From Blautia hominis (GTDB taxonomy: Bacteria > Bacillota > Clostridia > Lachnospirales > Lachnospiraceae): a DNA stretch of 64,000 bases. A program made the translations under genes and the position numbers. Under the pieces are notes generated by a model, which searched no databases, had not been told where the DNA came from, and was given only the letters and a program-made list of their open reading frames with translations. Within the stretch, counting starts at the first letter, position 1, and every line of letters begins with the position of its first letter. The stretch covers positions 312,501 through 376,500 of the forward strand of contig NQOF01000001.1 in the NCBI GenBank assembly GCA_002270465.1, written 5' to 3'. Positions 51,691-61,445 of the stretch are shown here, in pieces.

Positions 51691-53783
51691 CAGCCCTTTA
51701 CGTTTTCTCTTGCCATCAGCAGACCGGTAAACGCATCTGCCGGCATCGGTCTTGCATAATAATACCCCTGTCCGTATTCACAGCCGACAGAGCGCAGAAA
51801 CTCTCCCTGCTCTTTTGTCTCGATCCCCTCCGCAATGGTACGCATACCGAGTTTTTTCGCCATCCGCACCAGGGAAGCCAGGATCTCAGGCCCTCTGCCG
51901 GAAATACCCTGATTCTCTAAAAACTTCATATCTAATTTCAGGATATCCACCGGTACGTCCTTCAGCATATTCAGAGAGGAGTATCCGCTTCCGAAATCAT
52001 CCATCAGCACCTGGAACCCATAATTCTGAAGCTCTTTCATGGCTGCCAAAAGCTGCTGAGGATTGTCCGTATAGGCACTCTCCGTAATTTCCAGGCGCAT
52101 CATACCCGGCTCCAGCCTGTAACGCTCCGTCAGATCAATAATGCTTCTGCAGAGATTGGGATCATAAAACTCCAGCCTGGAAACATTGACAGAGACAGGG
52201 ATACTGCAAAGACCCCTGCGCCTCAGTTCCAGGATATTTCTGCAGACTTCCTCTCTTATGTAGGCATCCAGCTTGATGATAAAACCATTATGTTCAAAAA
52301 AAGGAATGAAAAATCCGGGTGACACCATTCCCTTTTCCGGATGGTTCCACCGCACCAGCGCCTCTGCACTCACTACTTCCCCTGTCTTCAAATCCACAAC
52401 AGGCTGGTAATACACCTCGAACTGCCGCTGGAGAAGCGCCTCCTCCATGGAATTGGTAAGCTGCTGTTCGCTGAGGACCACCTGGTGGAGTTCGTCATTA
52501 TATACCGCGTAGGAACGGTTTGAATTTCCCTTGACTGTGCGCAGCGCCAGGTTTGCCCTGTCGCACATCAGATCCACGGACATCTCTCTGTCTTCTATGG
52601 TATAGACTCCATAATAGAGATTGATCTTCTGCTCTATCTTCACAGATGACAGACTTTTATCCATCTGCTCCCGTACATACTGCAGTTCCTCCGTTCCCGC
52701 AGGCAGACATACGGCAAAATGGTCTGCCTCCAGCCTGCCATAGGTACCTTTGCTCTTCAGGCATTTCTGAAGCCCCTCAGCTATGAGGAGCAGTATCCTG
52801 TCTCCCATAAAATTGCCGTACAGCTCATTGATCACTTTAAAACGCTCAATATCAAACTGCACCATATTATAAGTGCCTTCCGGGTTCTGTTTCAGAAAAT
52901 CCGCGGTCTTCCTGCAGAAAGTGGAACGGTTATAAAGCCCGGTGAGGGCATCATGCTCCAACAGGTATCTCAGCTCCTGATTTTTCTGTTCTATGAGAAG
53001 TTCGTTCTCCCGGCTCTCCGTCACGTCAATATTTACAATGCGGTAAATGGGGACTCCGTCCTCCTCCTTGTATTTCAGCGCATTCAAACTCAGCCATCTA
53101 AGGCCTTTGTCCTTTCGCCTCACCTGATGGACCACGGAGATCCTTTCATTGCTGTCCTGATTTTCCCTGAGCCGCCCGAGAATATATTCCGTATCACCGC
53201 CAACCCACAAAGCGGTCAGGTCTTTGCTGAATCTCTCCTGAAACTCCTCCCGGTCATAGCCGAACTGGCGGCAGAACCCGTCATTAAAATACTCCACCTG
53301 CACCTTATCTGTCACCTTCCAGACACCAATACCGCCCGGAACAGAATCAATCAGGGAATTCAGCTCATTTCTGGTCTCAAAAAGGGCATTCTCAAGTCTT
53401 TTCCGCTCCAGAATATGCTTTACCACAATATTCTCCACACGTTTTTTCACCACCATGGCCCGGTACGGCTTGTTGATAAAATCGTCCGCTCCGAGTATCA
53501 GCGCGTGCTCCTCTGATTTTTCCTTCTCTGAGGTTGCCATGATGACCGGAATACCGGATAGGGCCTTGTCCTCCTTCATGGTCTTCAGAACCTCAAATCC
53601 GTCCATACGCGGCATGACAATATCCAATAGGACCACATCAACCGGCTGGCTGCGCAGGATCTCCATGGCTTCCGCTCCGTCTGCGGCCTGAAGAATGCTG
53701 TACTCATCCTCAAATATATTCTCCAGGAGCGCTCTGTTCAATTCTACGTCATCTGCAATCAGCATGGTTTTTTCTCTCTGCAT
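51690..53783 (-). CDS. Response regulator with PAS, degenerate GGDEF and active EAL domain
   Basis: A 697-residue protein: receiver domain (about 5-120, phosphorylation Asp in VVLLDIVMPRMDG), a PAS domain (about 140-260), a GGDEF domain whose motif has decayed to LEADHFAV, and a C-terminal EAL domain. The EAL part keeps SAEALVRW, SVNVSRLEF, RLEITESAY, LMDDFGSGYSS, KLDMKFL and AEGIETKEQ, so phosphodiesterase activity is expected while cyclase activity is not. It is likely the partner of the hybrid kinase encoded four bases upstream. Confidence 0.92.
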   Translation of the reverse strand: MQREKTMLIADDVELNRALLENIFEDEYSILQAADGAEAMEILRSQPVDVVLLDIVMPRMDGFEVLKTMKEDKALSGIPVIMATSEKEKSEEHALILGADDFINKPYRAMVVKKRVENIVVKHILERKRLENALFETRNELNSLIDSVPGGIGVWKVTDKVQVEYFNDGFCRQFGYDREEFQERFSKDLTALWVGGDTEYILGRLRENQDSNERISVVHQVRRKDKGLRWLSLNALKYKEEDGVPIYRIVNIDVTESRENELLIEQKNQELRYLLEHDALTGLYNRSTFCRKTADFLKQNPEGTYNMVQFDIERFKVINELYGNFMGDRILLLIAEGLQKCLKSKGTYGRLEADHFAVCLPAGTEELQYVREQMDKSLSSVKIEQKINLYYGVYTIEDREMSVDLMCDRANLALRTVKGNSNRSYAVYNDELHQVVLSEQQLTNSMEEALLQRQFEVYYQPVVDLKTGEVVSAEALVRWNHPEKGMVSPGFFIPFFEHNGFIIKLDAYIREEVCRNILELRRRGLCSIPVSVNVSRLEFYDPNLCRSIIDLTERYRLEPGMMRLEITESAYTDNPQQLLAAMKELQNYGFQVLMDDFGSGYSSLNMLKDVPVDILKLDMKFLENQGISGRGPEILASLVRMAKKLGMRTIAEGIETKEQGEFLRSVGCEYGQGYYYARPMPADAFTGLLMARENVKG

Positions 53784-53787
53784 CTAT

Positions 53788-56700
53788 TTACAACCCTTCC
53801 TCGTTTTTCTCCTGTCTGTTCCCGGAAGCCTCCGGCACCCCGCAGAATTTTTCTATCATATCCTGCATCTTCTTCACATCCACGGGCTTTGCCAGAAAAC
53901 CGTTCATACCGGCTTTTTTGGCTGCTTCCACATCCTCCTGAAACGTATTGGCCGTCATGGCTACGATAGGTACAGAACCTGCATCCTCCCGCTCCATATC
54001 CCGAATGGCGCGCGCAGCCTTCAACCCGTCCATAACCGGCATCTTCAGGTCCATCAGTATCATCCCGTAGGTATCCGGCCCGCTGTGGGCAAAGCGCAGC
54101 ACAGCCTGCCTTCCATCCGCGGCCACATCTGTCCGGATCCCCCACATTTTCAGGAGTTCCGCTGTTATCTCCGCATTGATCTCATTGTCCTCCGCCAGAA
54201 GGATTCTCAGATTTTCCCATCTGCACGCATACTTTGGAGCCTCTTCCCCGCATATGCTTCCCCTTCCGAGAGGCAGCGTGAAATAAAATGCAGCGCCTTC
54301 ACCCAAACGGCTTTCCACCTTCAGGGAACCTCCCATTAGCGCGGTCAGGCTTCTGCTGATAGAAAGGCCCAGTCCGGTTCCCATCTGGCGGTTTTTTGCC
54401 CCTTCCACCTGCTCAAACGCTTTGAATATCCGCTCCTGGTCCTCCACGGCGATTCCCGGCCCGGTGTCCTTTACCAAGAAACGTACCGGCAGAACCCCCT
54501 GTTTCTCAGGCAGAACTGCTGCCTCCAGACAGATACTTCCGCCCTCCGGCGTAAATTTCACCGCATTGGACAACAGGTTCAGGAGAACCTGCTTGATGTG
54601 CATACTGTCACCTTCCAAAACATCTTCCTCATTCTCTGCACAGACTGTAAAACGGATCTTCTTTTCCTTTGTCTGCATAAGCAGAATGTCTCTTATCTCT
54701 TTCATCATCACCTGAAGAGAGAATGAAGTTTTTGTTATCTTCATTTTTCCGTTCTCGATCTTGGACATATCCAGTATATCATTGATCAGTGCCAGAAGGT
54801 AGCCGGCAGACACCTTGATCTGCTCCAGCCTGTCTCTGGAACCGCCAGAGCGCTCCTCTGTTCTCAGCGACAATTCCGTAAGACCGATGATGGCATTCAT
54901 GGGCGTACGGATCTCATGGCTCATCCTGGACAGGAAATCAGACTTGGCTCTGTTGGCCCTGTCCGCAGCCTTCAGTGCCTCCTCCAGTTCCCGGCGGCTG
55001 TCCTCCTCTTTCTTCATCACATCGTGCACATCCCTGGATGTCATCAAATACATATCCCGCTGTCCCTCAAAGCAGCAGATGCGCAGTTCCTTATACCTGC
55101 CATCACCGGAGAGATAGATAAACTGCACCAGGTCCGTATCTTTCTGAAGACATTTCCCCAGATTCTCAAGGCTTATTCTGGAAAGCCACAAATCCCTGTC
55201 CCTCTCTGCCACATAATGTCCGGAAAACTGCTTTGCTGTTGCATCATACACTCCCGCAAGCGGAATGTCCGGATATGCCTCCTTATCTGAAAACCGCATG
55301 GCATACTGATTCTTTTTCGCGTCTATAATGCTTAAATATTCGTAATCATGCTCCATGGTAAAATCATAAATAGCCTGAAGACGAATGTTGTCCAGCTCTG
55401 TATTTTTTTCTTTTGTGATATCCTCGGCAATTCCAATGACAGAAACCGGTGTCCGCTCTGCCCCGTATTCCACCACAGATAAAAAGGACCTGCACCAGGT
55501 TCCCGTTCTTTTCATCCGGAATTCGCAGGATGCCGTCTTATTCCCCTCATAAATCCGGGCAAACATCTCTCGGTATTCCTGCGCAAATTCCGCCTCCACA
55601 AACTCCTCAATAAAGCTTTCCGGCATATGATCATATTGTTTCCTGCACCCGAAATACCGGCAGGTGCGCGCTGAATTTAGGAGTGTCCTCTTTTCCGGAT
55701 AGTAATAGAAATCATAAAATGCCGTATTTTCCAAGGAAAATCTGAGAAGTTCCCGGCTGGCCTCCACCTCTCTTTTGAGATTCAAATTCCTCATCTCTGT
55801 CTCTTTGCGCTTGTGGATGTCAATAAATACACTCTGGAAGACCAGCTCCCCATCCATGTCATAGAGAAGCTCCGCATTTCCTACAATCCAGCATTTTTCC
55901 CCATCCCTTTTGAGAAGTCTGTATTCATATCCTTTCCGGTCGCCTGCTTTTCGGAGGGTGGAAAACTCCCTCATCACCCGTTCCCTGTCCTCTTTTGCCA
56001 CCAATGCAGGCAGATTCCAGTCTTTTTTTGCCCAAAATTCTTCCGGGGTATAGCCGAAAATGCGCACAGCCTCATTGTTTGCCATCCTGAATTCCACTTT
56101 CATGTCATCCGTAGCCTTATACTGGACAATACCGCACAGGACAGACTGCATAAGTCTGTCATACCATTCCTTCTGCCGTTCGATCTCCCGGCTGTGCTCC
56201 ACCTCATCGGTAATATCCCGGATCGTACTGATGCAGATCTCCCTGCCGGAGTCAGAGACCACCTTTCTTCCTATATCATTGACCCAGATATAACTGCCGT
56301 CCCTGCGCCGCATTCGGTACTGCACCTCGTATTCCTCATCTTCCGCAAGGGCTTTTTCCACTATCTCGTCAACCTTTGGGGCGTCCTGGGGATGCATACA
56401 ATTCATCACTTTTCCGTCTATGTCCCCCACATATCCTTCATAGGAATCATATCCCAGATAATTGAGAAGCTGGTCATTGATAAAATACAGCGGAAATCCT
56501 TCCTCTATGTATCCCCCCATCATACCTCCGGGTATACTCCGTTTGATCAAGTCCATAGAGCGGTCTGAAATCTGCTTCTCCATTTCTTTTCTGGATCTCC
56601 TGCCTGTGGAGTCCGGAAAATATGTCTCTTCCTCCTGATCCGCTGCTGCTATGGATGCGTGGATAGATACAATGGTCCATCCCTTTTCTTCCCTTTTACA

Positions 56701-57012
56701 GAACGCAGTGACCCGAAGGTTAATGGAGATCTCCCCGCGCTCAACCTGCATCCGGACCAGAACAGAAGCACACACATCCAGGTCCCTGCTCTCCACGTAT
56801 TCAAAATCTATATGATAAGGCATGGGGTCCATACGGATCTCTTCCCTGAGTGCCTCTAAAGCCTCTGCTTTGTTCCTGGCAAACTCCTGTTCGCCGGTAC
56901 CGATCCACTGGATATCACGGTGCAGAAAACCCTCTGTCTTCTCCACGCTGCGCTCCACCAGATAGGCGTTAAAAAACGATTTTACCAATCTTTCCGCAAA
57001 AGGGTTCTTCAT
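53788..57012 (-). CDS. Hybrid histidine kinase with N-terminal SnoaL/NTF2-like domain and PAS repeats
   Basis: A 1074-residue cytoplasmic kinase with no transmembrane helix. Residues about 1-130 resemble a SnoaL/NTF2-like small-molecule pocket (FLHRDIQWIGTGEQEF, then WTIVSIHAS). At least three PAS domains follow, then HisKA with LSRMSHEIRTPMNAIIGLTE (phospho-His), HATPase with NLLSNAVKFTPEGG and GTGLGLSISRSL, and a receiver domain (AEDNEINAEITAELL, Asp in MILMDLKMPVMDG). It heads the three-gene c-di-GMP operon and may pass phosphate to the following RR-EAL protein. The ligand is unknown. Confidence 0.9.
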   Translation of the reverse strand: MKNPFAERLVKSFFNAYLVERSVEKTEGFLHRDIQWIGTGEQEFARNKAEALEALREEIRMDPMPYHIDFEYVESRDLDVCASVLVRMQVERGEISINLRVTAFCKREEKGWTIVSIHASIAAADQEEETYFPDSTGRRSRKEMEKQISDRSMDLIKRSIPGGMMGGYIEEGFPLYFINDQLLNYLGYDSYEGYVGDIDGKVMNCMHPQDAPKVDEIVEKALAEDEEYEVQYRMRRRDGSYIWVNDIGRKVVSDSGREICISTIRDITDEVEHSREIERQKEWYDRLMQSVLCGIVQYKATDDMKVEFRMANNEAVRIFGYTPEEFWAKKDWNLPALVAKEDRERVMREFSTLRKAGDRKGYEYRLLKRDGEKCWIVGNAELLYDMDGELVFQSVFIDIHKRKETEMRNLNLKREVEASRELLRFSLENTAFYDFYYYPEKRTLLNSARTCRYFGCRKQYDHMPESFIEEFVEAEFAQEYREMFARIYEGNKTASCEFRMKRTGTWCRSFLSVVEYGAERTPVSVIGIAEDITKEKNTELDNIRLQAIYDFTMEHDYEYLSIIDAKKNQYAMRFSDKEAYPDIPLAGVYDATAKQFSGHYVAERDRDLWLSRISLENLGKCLQKDTDLVQFIYLSGDGRYKELRICCFEGQRDMYLMTSRDVHDVMKKEEDSRRELEEALKAADRANRAKSDFLSRMSHEIRTPMNAIIGLTELSLRTEERSGGSRDRLEQIKVSAGYLLALINDILDMSKIENGKMKITKTSFSLQVMMKEIRDILLMQTKEKKIRFTVCAENEEDVLEGDSMHIKQVLLNLLSNAVKFTPEGGSICLEAAVLPEKQGVLPVRFLVKDTGPGIAVEDQERIFKAFEQVEGAKNRQMGTGLGLSISRSLTALMGGSLKVESRLGEGAAFYFTLPLGRGSICGEEAPKYACRWENLRILLAEDNEINAEITAELLKMWGIRTDVAADGRQAVLRFAHSGPDTYGMILMDLKMPVMDGLKAARAIRDMEREDAGSVPIVAMTANTFQEDVEAAKKAGMNGFLAKPVDVKKMQDMIEKFCGVPEASGNRQEKNEEGL

Positions 57013-57097
57013 GCATACCTCCCCTGCATCTTCCTGCAGTCTTCACTATTCTTTATTATAGCTCACAGCGCGCCTGCAAACAAGATTTTTCCAGACA

Positions 57098-57136
57098 AAA
57101 ACGGACGCAAAATCCTGTGATTCTGCATCCGTTTCT
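57098..57136 (-). terminator. Terminator of gdhA
   Basis: Hairpin with arms CGGATGCAGAATCA and near-complement GGATTTTGCGTCCG on the minus strand, followed by TTTTTGTC. It lies about 70 bases after the gdhA stop. Confidence 0.7.
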
Positions 57137-57202
57137 TACAAGAGGCTGATTTCTATCTATTTCATTTCTATTTTCAAGGAAGGCTGTTCAAATCACAAAA
57201 AC

Positions 57203-58636
<1,434 letters not shown>

Positions 58637-58759
58637 TCATAAATTTTACTTTTTCCAGACTTTTTCAAAGAAAAGTGAATCTTTCTTTTGTGAAAGTGTC
58701 ATATACTTCTCCCGTTTAAAGTGTTTTATTTGTAGCGTATTGACAATAAAGATTTCCTG

Positions 58760-60313
58760 TCAGATTCTGGTTGTCCACTCTGAGCAGTCCCACACCTTGG
58801 ATACCAGGCCGTCGTAGAACTCCGGTTCATGGCAGACCATGAGGATCGTACCTTTATATTCCTGCAGGGCGCGCTTTAACTCCGCCTTGGCATCCGCGTC
58901 CAGATGGTTGGTTGGCTCATCCAGCAAAAGCAGGTTGCTCTCCCGGTTCAGGATCTTGCAGAGTCTGACTTTTGCCTGCTCCCCGCCGCTCAACACGCGT
59001 ACCAGGCTCTCAATATGCTTGGTGGTCAGGCCGCATTTTGCCAGGGCCGCCCTCACCTCATACTGGGTGTAAGCGGGAAACTCCTCCCATATTTCTTCAA
59101 TACATGACCGCTTGTTGCCCTGGGGCATTTCCTGTTCAAAGTAACCGATCTCCAGGTAATCCCCCAGACGTACTGTGCCGGACAATGCAGGGATCAGTCC
59201 CAAGATACTTTTCAAGAGAGTCGTCTTGCCGATGCCGTTTGCTCCCACAAGTGCGATCTTCTCCCCCCGCTCCACGGTCAGGGTCAGGGGTTTTGATAAT
59301 GGCTCCTCATAGCCTATCACCAGTTCTTTTGTCTCCACCACAAAACGGCTGGGGGTTCTGGCTGTGAGGAAATGAAATTCCGGCTTTGGTCTTTCCTTTG
59401 CCAGCTCGATCACATCCATCTTGTCCAGCTTCTTCTGTCTGGACATAGCCATATTCCTGGTAGCCACCCGGGCTTTATTGCGGGCAACAAAATCCTTCAG
59501 CTCGCTGATCTCCTGCTGCTGCCTCTGGTACGCAGCTTCAAGCTGGGCCTTCTTCACGGCATAGACCTCCTGGAAATGGTCATAGTCCCCCACATACCGG
59601 TTCAGCTGCTGGCTGTCCATGTGGTAGATCAGATTTACTACCTGATTCAGGAAGGGGATGTCATGGGAGATCAGTATAAAAGCATTTTCATATTCCTGCA
59701 GATACCGTTTCAGCCATTCAATGTGCACCTCGTCCAGATAATTGGTGGGCTCATCCAAAAGCAGGATATCCGGTTTCTCCAGAAGCAGTTTCCCCAGTAA
59801 GACCTTGGTCCTCTGCCCCCCGCTCAAATCCGTCACGTCCTTGTCAAGACCGATATCCGTAAGGCCCAGTGCCCTTCCCACTTCCTCCACCTTGGAGTCT
59901 ATAATGTAGAAATCGTGCACGGTGAGCAGGTCCTGAATGGTGCCCAGTTCCTCCATCATCCGGTTCAGTTCCTCCTCGGAAGCCTCCCCCATGCGGTCGC
60001 AGATGGCATTCATGTTCTCCTCCATCTCAAAAAGCCAGGCAAATGCAGATTTCAGCACATCCCGTATGGTCATTCCCTTTTCCAGCGCGGTATGCTGGTC
60101 CAGGTATCCCACGCGGACATTCTTAGCCCACTCAATCTTTCCCTCATCCGGCATCAGCTTGTTGGTGATAATATTCATGAAGGTGGATTTTCCCTCACCG
60201 TTGGCCCCCACAAGACCGATATGCTCGCCTTTTAAAAGGCGGAAAGATACATCCTGAAAAATAGCCCTGTCACCGAAGCCGTGGGACAGATGTTCTACGT
60301 TTAATATACTCAT
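58760..60313 (-). CDS. ABC-F family ATPase
   Basis: A 517-residue soluble protein with two ABC domains and no membrane part. Walker A motifs are GANGEGKST and GANGIGKTT, signatures LSGGQRTK and LSGGEQAK, Walker B segments LLLDEPTNYLDE and LLLDEPTNHLDA. A charged linker (AAYQRQQQEISELKDFVARN) lies between. ABC-F proteins bind the ribosome E-site and help translation or protect against antibiotics; a resistance role cannot be claimed from sequence. Start at 60313 follows GGAGAGG. Confidence 0.92.
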   Translation of the reverse strand: MSILNVEHLSHGFGDRAIFQDVSFRLLKGEHIGLVGANGEGKSTFMNIITNKLMPDEGKIEWAKNVRVGYLDQHTALEKGMTIRDVLKSAFAWLFEMEENMNAICDRMGEASEEELNRMMEELGTIQDLLTVHDFYIIDSKVEEVGRALGLTDIGLDKDVTDLSGGQRTKVLLGKLLLEKPDILLLDEPTNYLDEVHIEWLKRYLQEYENAFILISHDIPFLNQVVNLIYHMDSQQLNRYVGDYDHFQEVYAVKKAQLEAAYQRQQQEISELKDFVARNKARVATRNMAMSRQKKLDKMDVIELAKERPKPEFHFLTARTPSRFVVETKELVIGYEEPLSKPLTLTVERGEKIALVGANGIGKTTLLKSILGLIPALSGTVRLGDYLEIGYFEQEMPQGNKRSCIEEIWEEFPAYTQYEVRAALAKCGLTTKHIESLVRVLSGGEQAKVRLCKILNRESNLLLLDEPTNHLDADAKAELKRALQEYKGTILMVCHEPEFYDGLVSKVWDCSEWTTRI

Positions 60314-60403
60314 GTTTCCTAATCCTCTCCTGTTGTTCTTACTTTGTAACGGCTGCTTTCCTTCACAGCCGCTTTTTTCTTTGGAGGCTGCCGAAACGCC
60401 ACA

Positions 60404-60940
60404 TTACTTTTTCTGGCAGCAGCCGCCGCAGCCGCTTTGCATGCGGTCATCCATCATCAGGTCTCTGGCGTCTGTGAGCGCGCAGATGGCCTGGGCGGAA
60501 ATCCCCTCCCCTGCCCCTGTAAAGCCAAGGCCTTCCTCTGTGGTGGCCTTTATATTGACCTGGTTTTCCTCCAGATGCAGGACCTCTGCTATATTTTTCC
60601 TCATAGTATCAATATGAGGCAGCATCTTTGGTTTCTGGGCAATAATAGTTGCGTCAATATTATTGATCACATACATATTTTCTTCCAGAAGGGTTCCCAC
60701 ATGGGCAAGCAGCTTCATACTGGATATGCCCTTGTATTTTGGATCTGTGTCCGGAAAATGCCTGCCGATATCATGAAGCGCCGCAGCGCCTAAAAGTGCG
60801 TCCATAATGGCATGCAGAAGCACATCCGCATCAGAATGTCCCAGAAGGCCTTTCTCCCAGGGGATGTTCACGCCTCCCAGTATCAGATCCCTTCCCTCTG
60901 TCAGTTTGTGTACATCATAACCCATACCTACACGTATCAT
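60404..60940 (-). CDS. ispF: 2-C-methyl-D-erythritol 2,4-cyclodiphosphate synthase
   Basis: A 178-residue enzyme of the MEP isoprenoid pathway. Metal ligands are in GYDVHKL and [31 protein letters not shown] and the C-terminal [18 protein letters not shown] are conserved. It forms MEcPP from CDP-ME 2-phosphate. The protein has an unusual Cys-rich tail, [11 protein letters not shown], beyond the usual end. A GGAGA site precedes the start at 60940. Confidence 0.93.
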   Translation of the reverse strand: MIRVGMGYDVHKLTEGRDLILGGVNIPWEKGLLGHSDADVLLHAIMDALLGAAALHDIGRHFPDTDPKYKGISSMKLLAHVGTLLEENMYVINNIDATIIAQKPKMLPHIDTMRKNIAEVLHLEENQVNIKATTEEGLGFTGAGEGISAQAICALTDARDLMMDDRMQSGCGGCCQKK

Positions 60941-61047
60941 AATATATCTCCTTTCCCGCCGTTCTTTTATCTATTACGCGGGTCTGCGCCGGGATTTTTC
61001 CGGGGTTTGCCGCTTTCTTCAATTTTCATTTTTTCGGCCATACGCAA

Positions 61048-61077
61048 AGTATAACAGATAATCCGTCTGCATGACAA
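61048..61077 (-). promoter_or_regulatory. Promoter of ispF with possible tiny leader ORF
   Basis: TTGTCA (61072-61077), 18 bases, TATACT (61048-61053) on the minus strand. A 24-codon frame (61041 to 60967, starting MAEKMKIEESGK) begins almost exactly at the predicted start point, so it could be a leaderless leader peptide or chance. Confidence 0.5.
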
Positions 61078-61137
61078 GGCCGTCCTGTGCGCTATCGGCA
61101 GCAAAAGGCAGAACGTTACTGTCCACTCCGTGTCCGG

Positions 61138-61369
61138 TAACACGCTTCGCGATGCACAGATATGGAGCATTCTGCCCCATATCGCGCTGGCTGCCTCGGG
61201 ATTTTCATGCTACCGGCATGAAAACGCCTTCCGGTACAGTGGCCTGTGAACAGTAACACGCTTCGCGATGCACAGATATGGAGCATCCTGCCCCATATGG
61301 CGCGGCCTGCCTCGGGATTTTCATGCTTCCGGCATGGAAACGCCTCCCGGTACAGTGGCCTGTGAACAG
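61138..61369. repeat. Two tandem copies of a 116-bp structured element
   Basis: Copies at 61138-61253 and 61254-61369 differ at roughly ten positions. Each begins TAACACGCTTCGCGATGCAC and ends GTGGCCTGTGAACAG. Inside are two inverted repeats: ATATGG...CCCATAT, and TTTTCATGC(TACC)GGCATGAAAA, the second with compensating-looking variation in copy two. No reading frame of note. It lies in the 500-base gap between copA and ispF. Confidence 0.75.
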
Positions 61370-61373
61370 AAAC

Positions 61374-61405
61374 GGCAGAACACCCCTTTTCATGGATGTT
61401 CTGCC
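61374..61405 (-). terminator. Terminator of the copper ATPase gene
   Basis: Arms GGCAGAACA (61374-61382) and TGTTCTGCC (61397-61405), a perfect 9-bp stem about 40 bases after the copA stop, followed on the minus strand by GTTTCTG. Confidence 0.65.
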
Positions 61406-61445
61406 TCTTTTAAACCTTTGTTTTTACAGGTAATGCGAAGACCTG

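Noticed and set aside
58760-60313. ABC-F protein as an antibiotic resistance gene
   Set aside because: Motifs only establish the ABC-F family; many members are housekeeping translation factors and nothing in the context suggests resistance.
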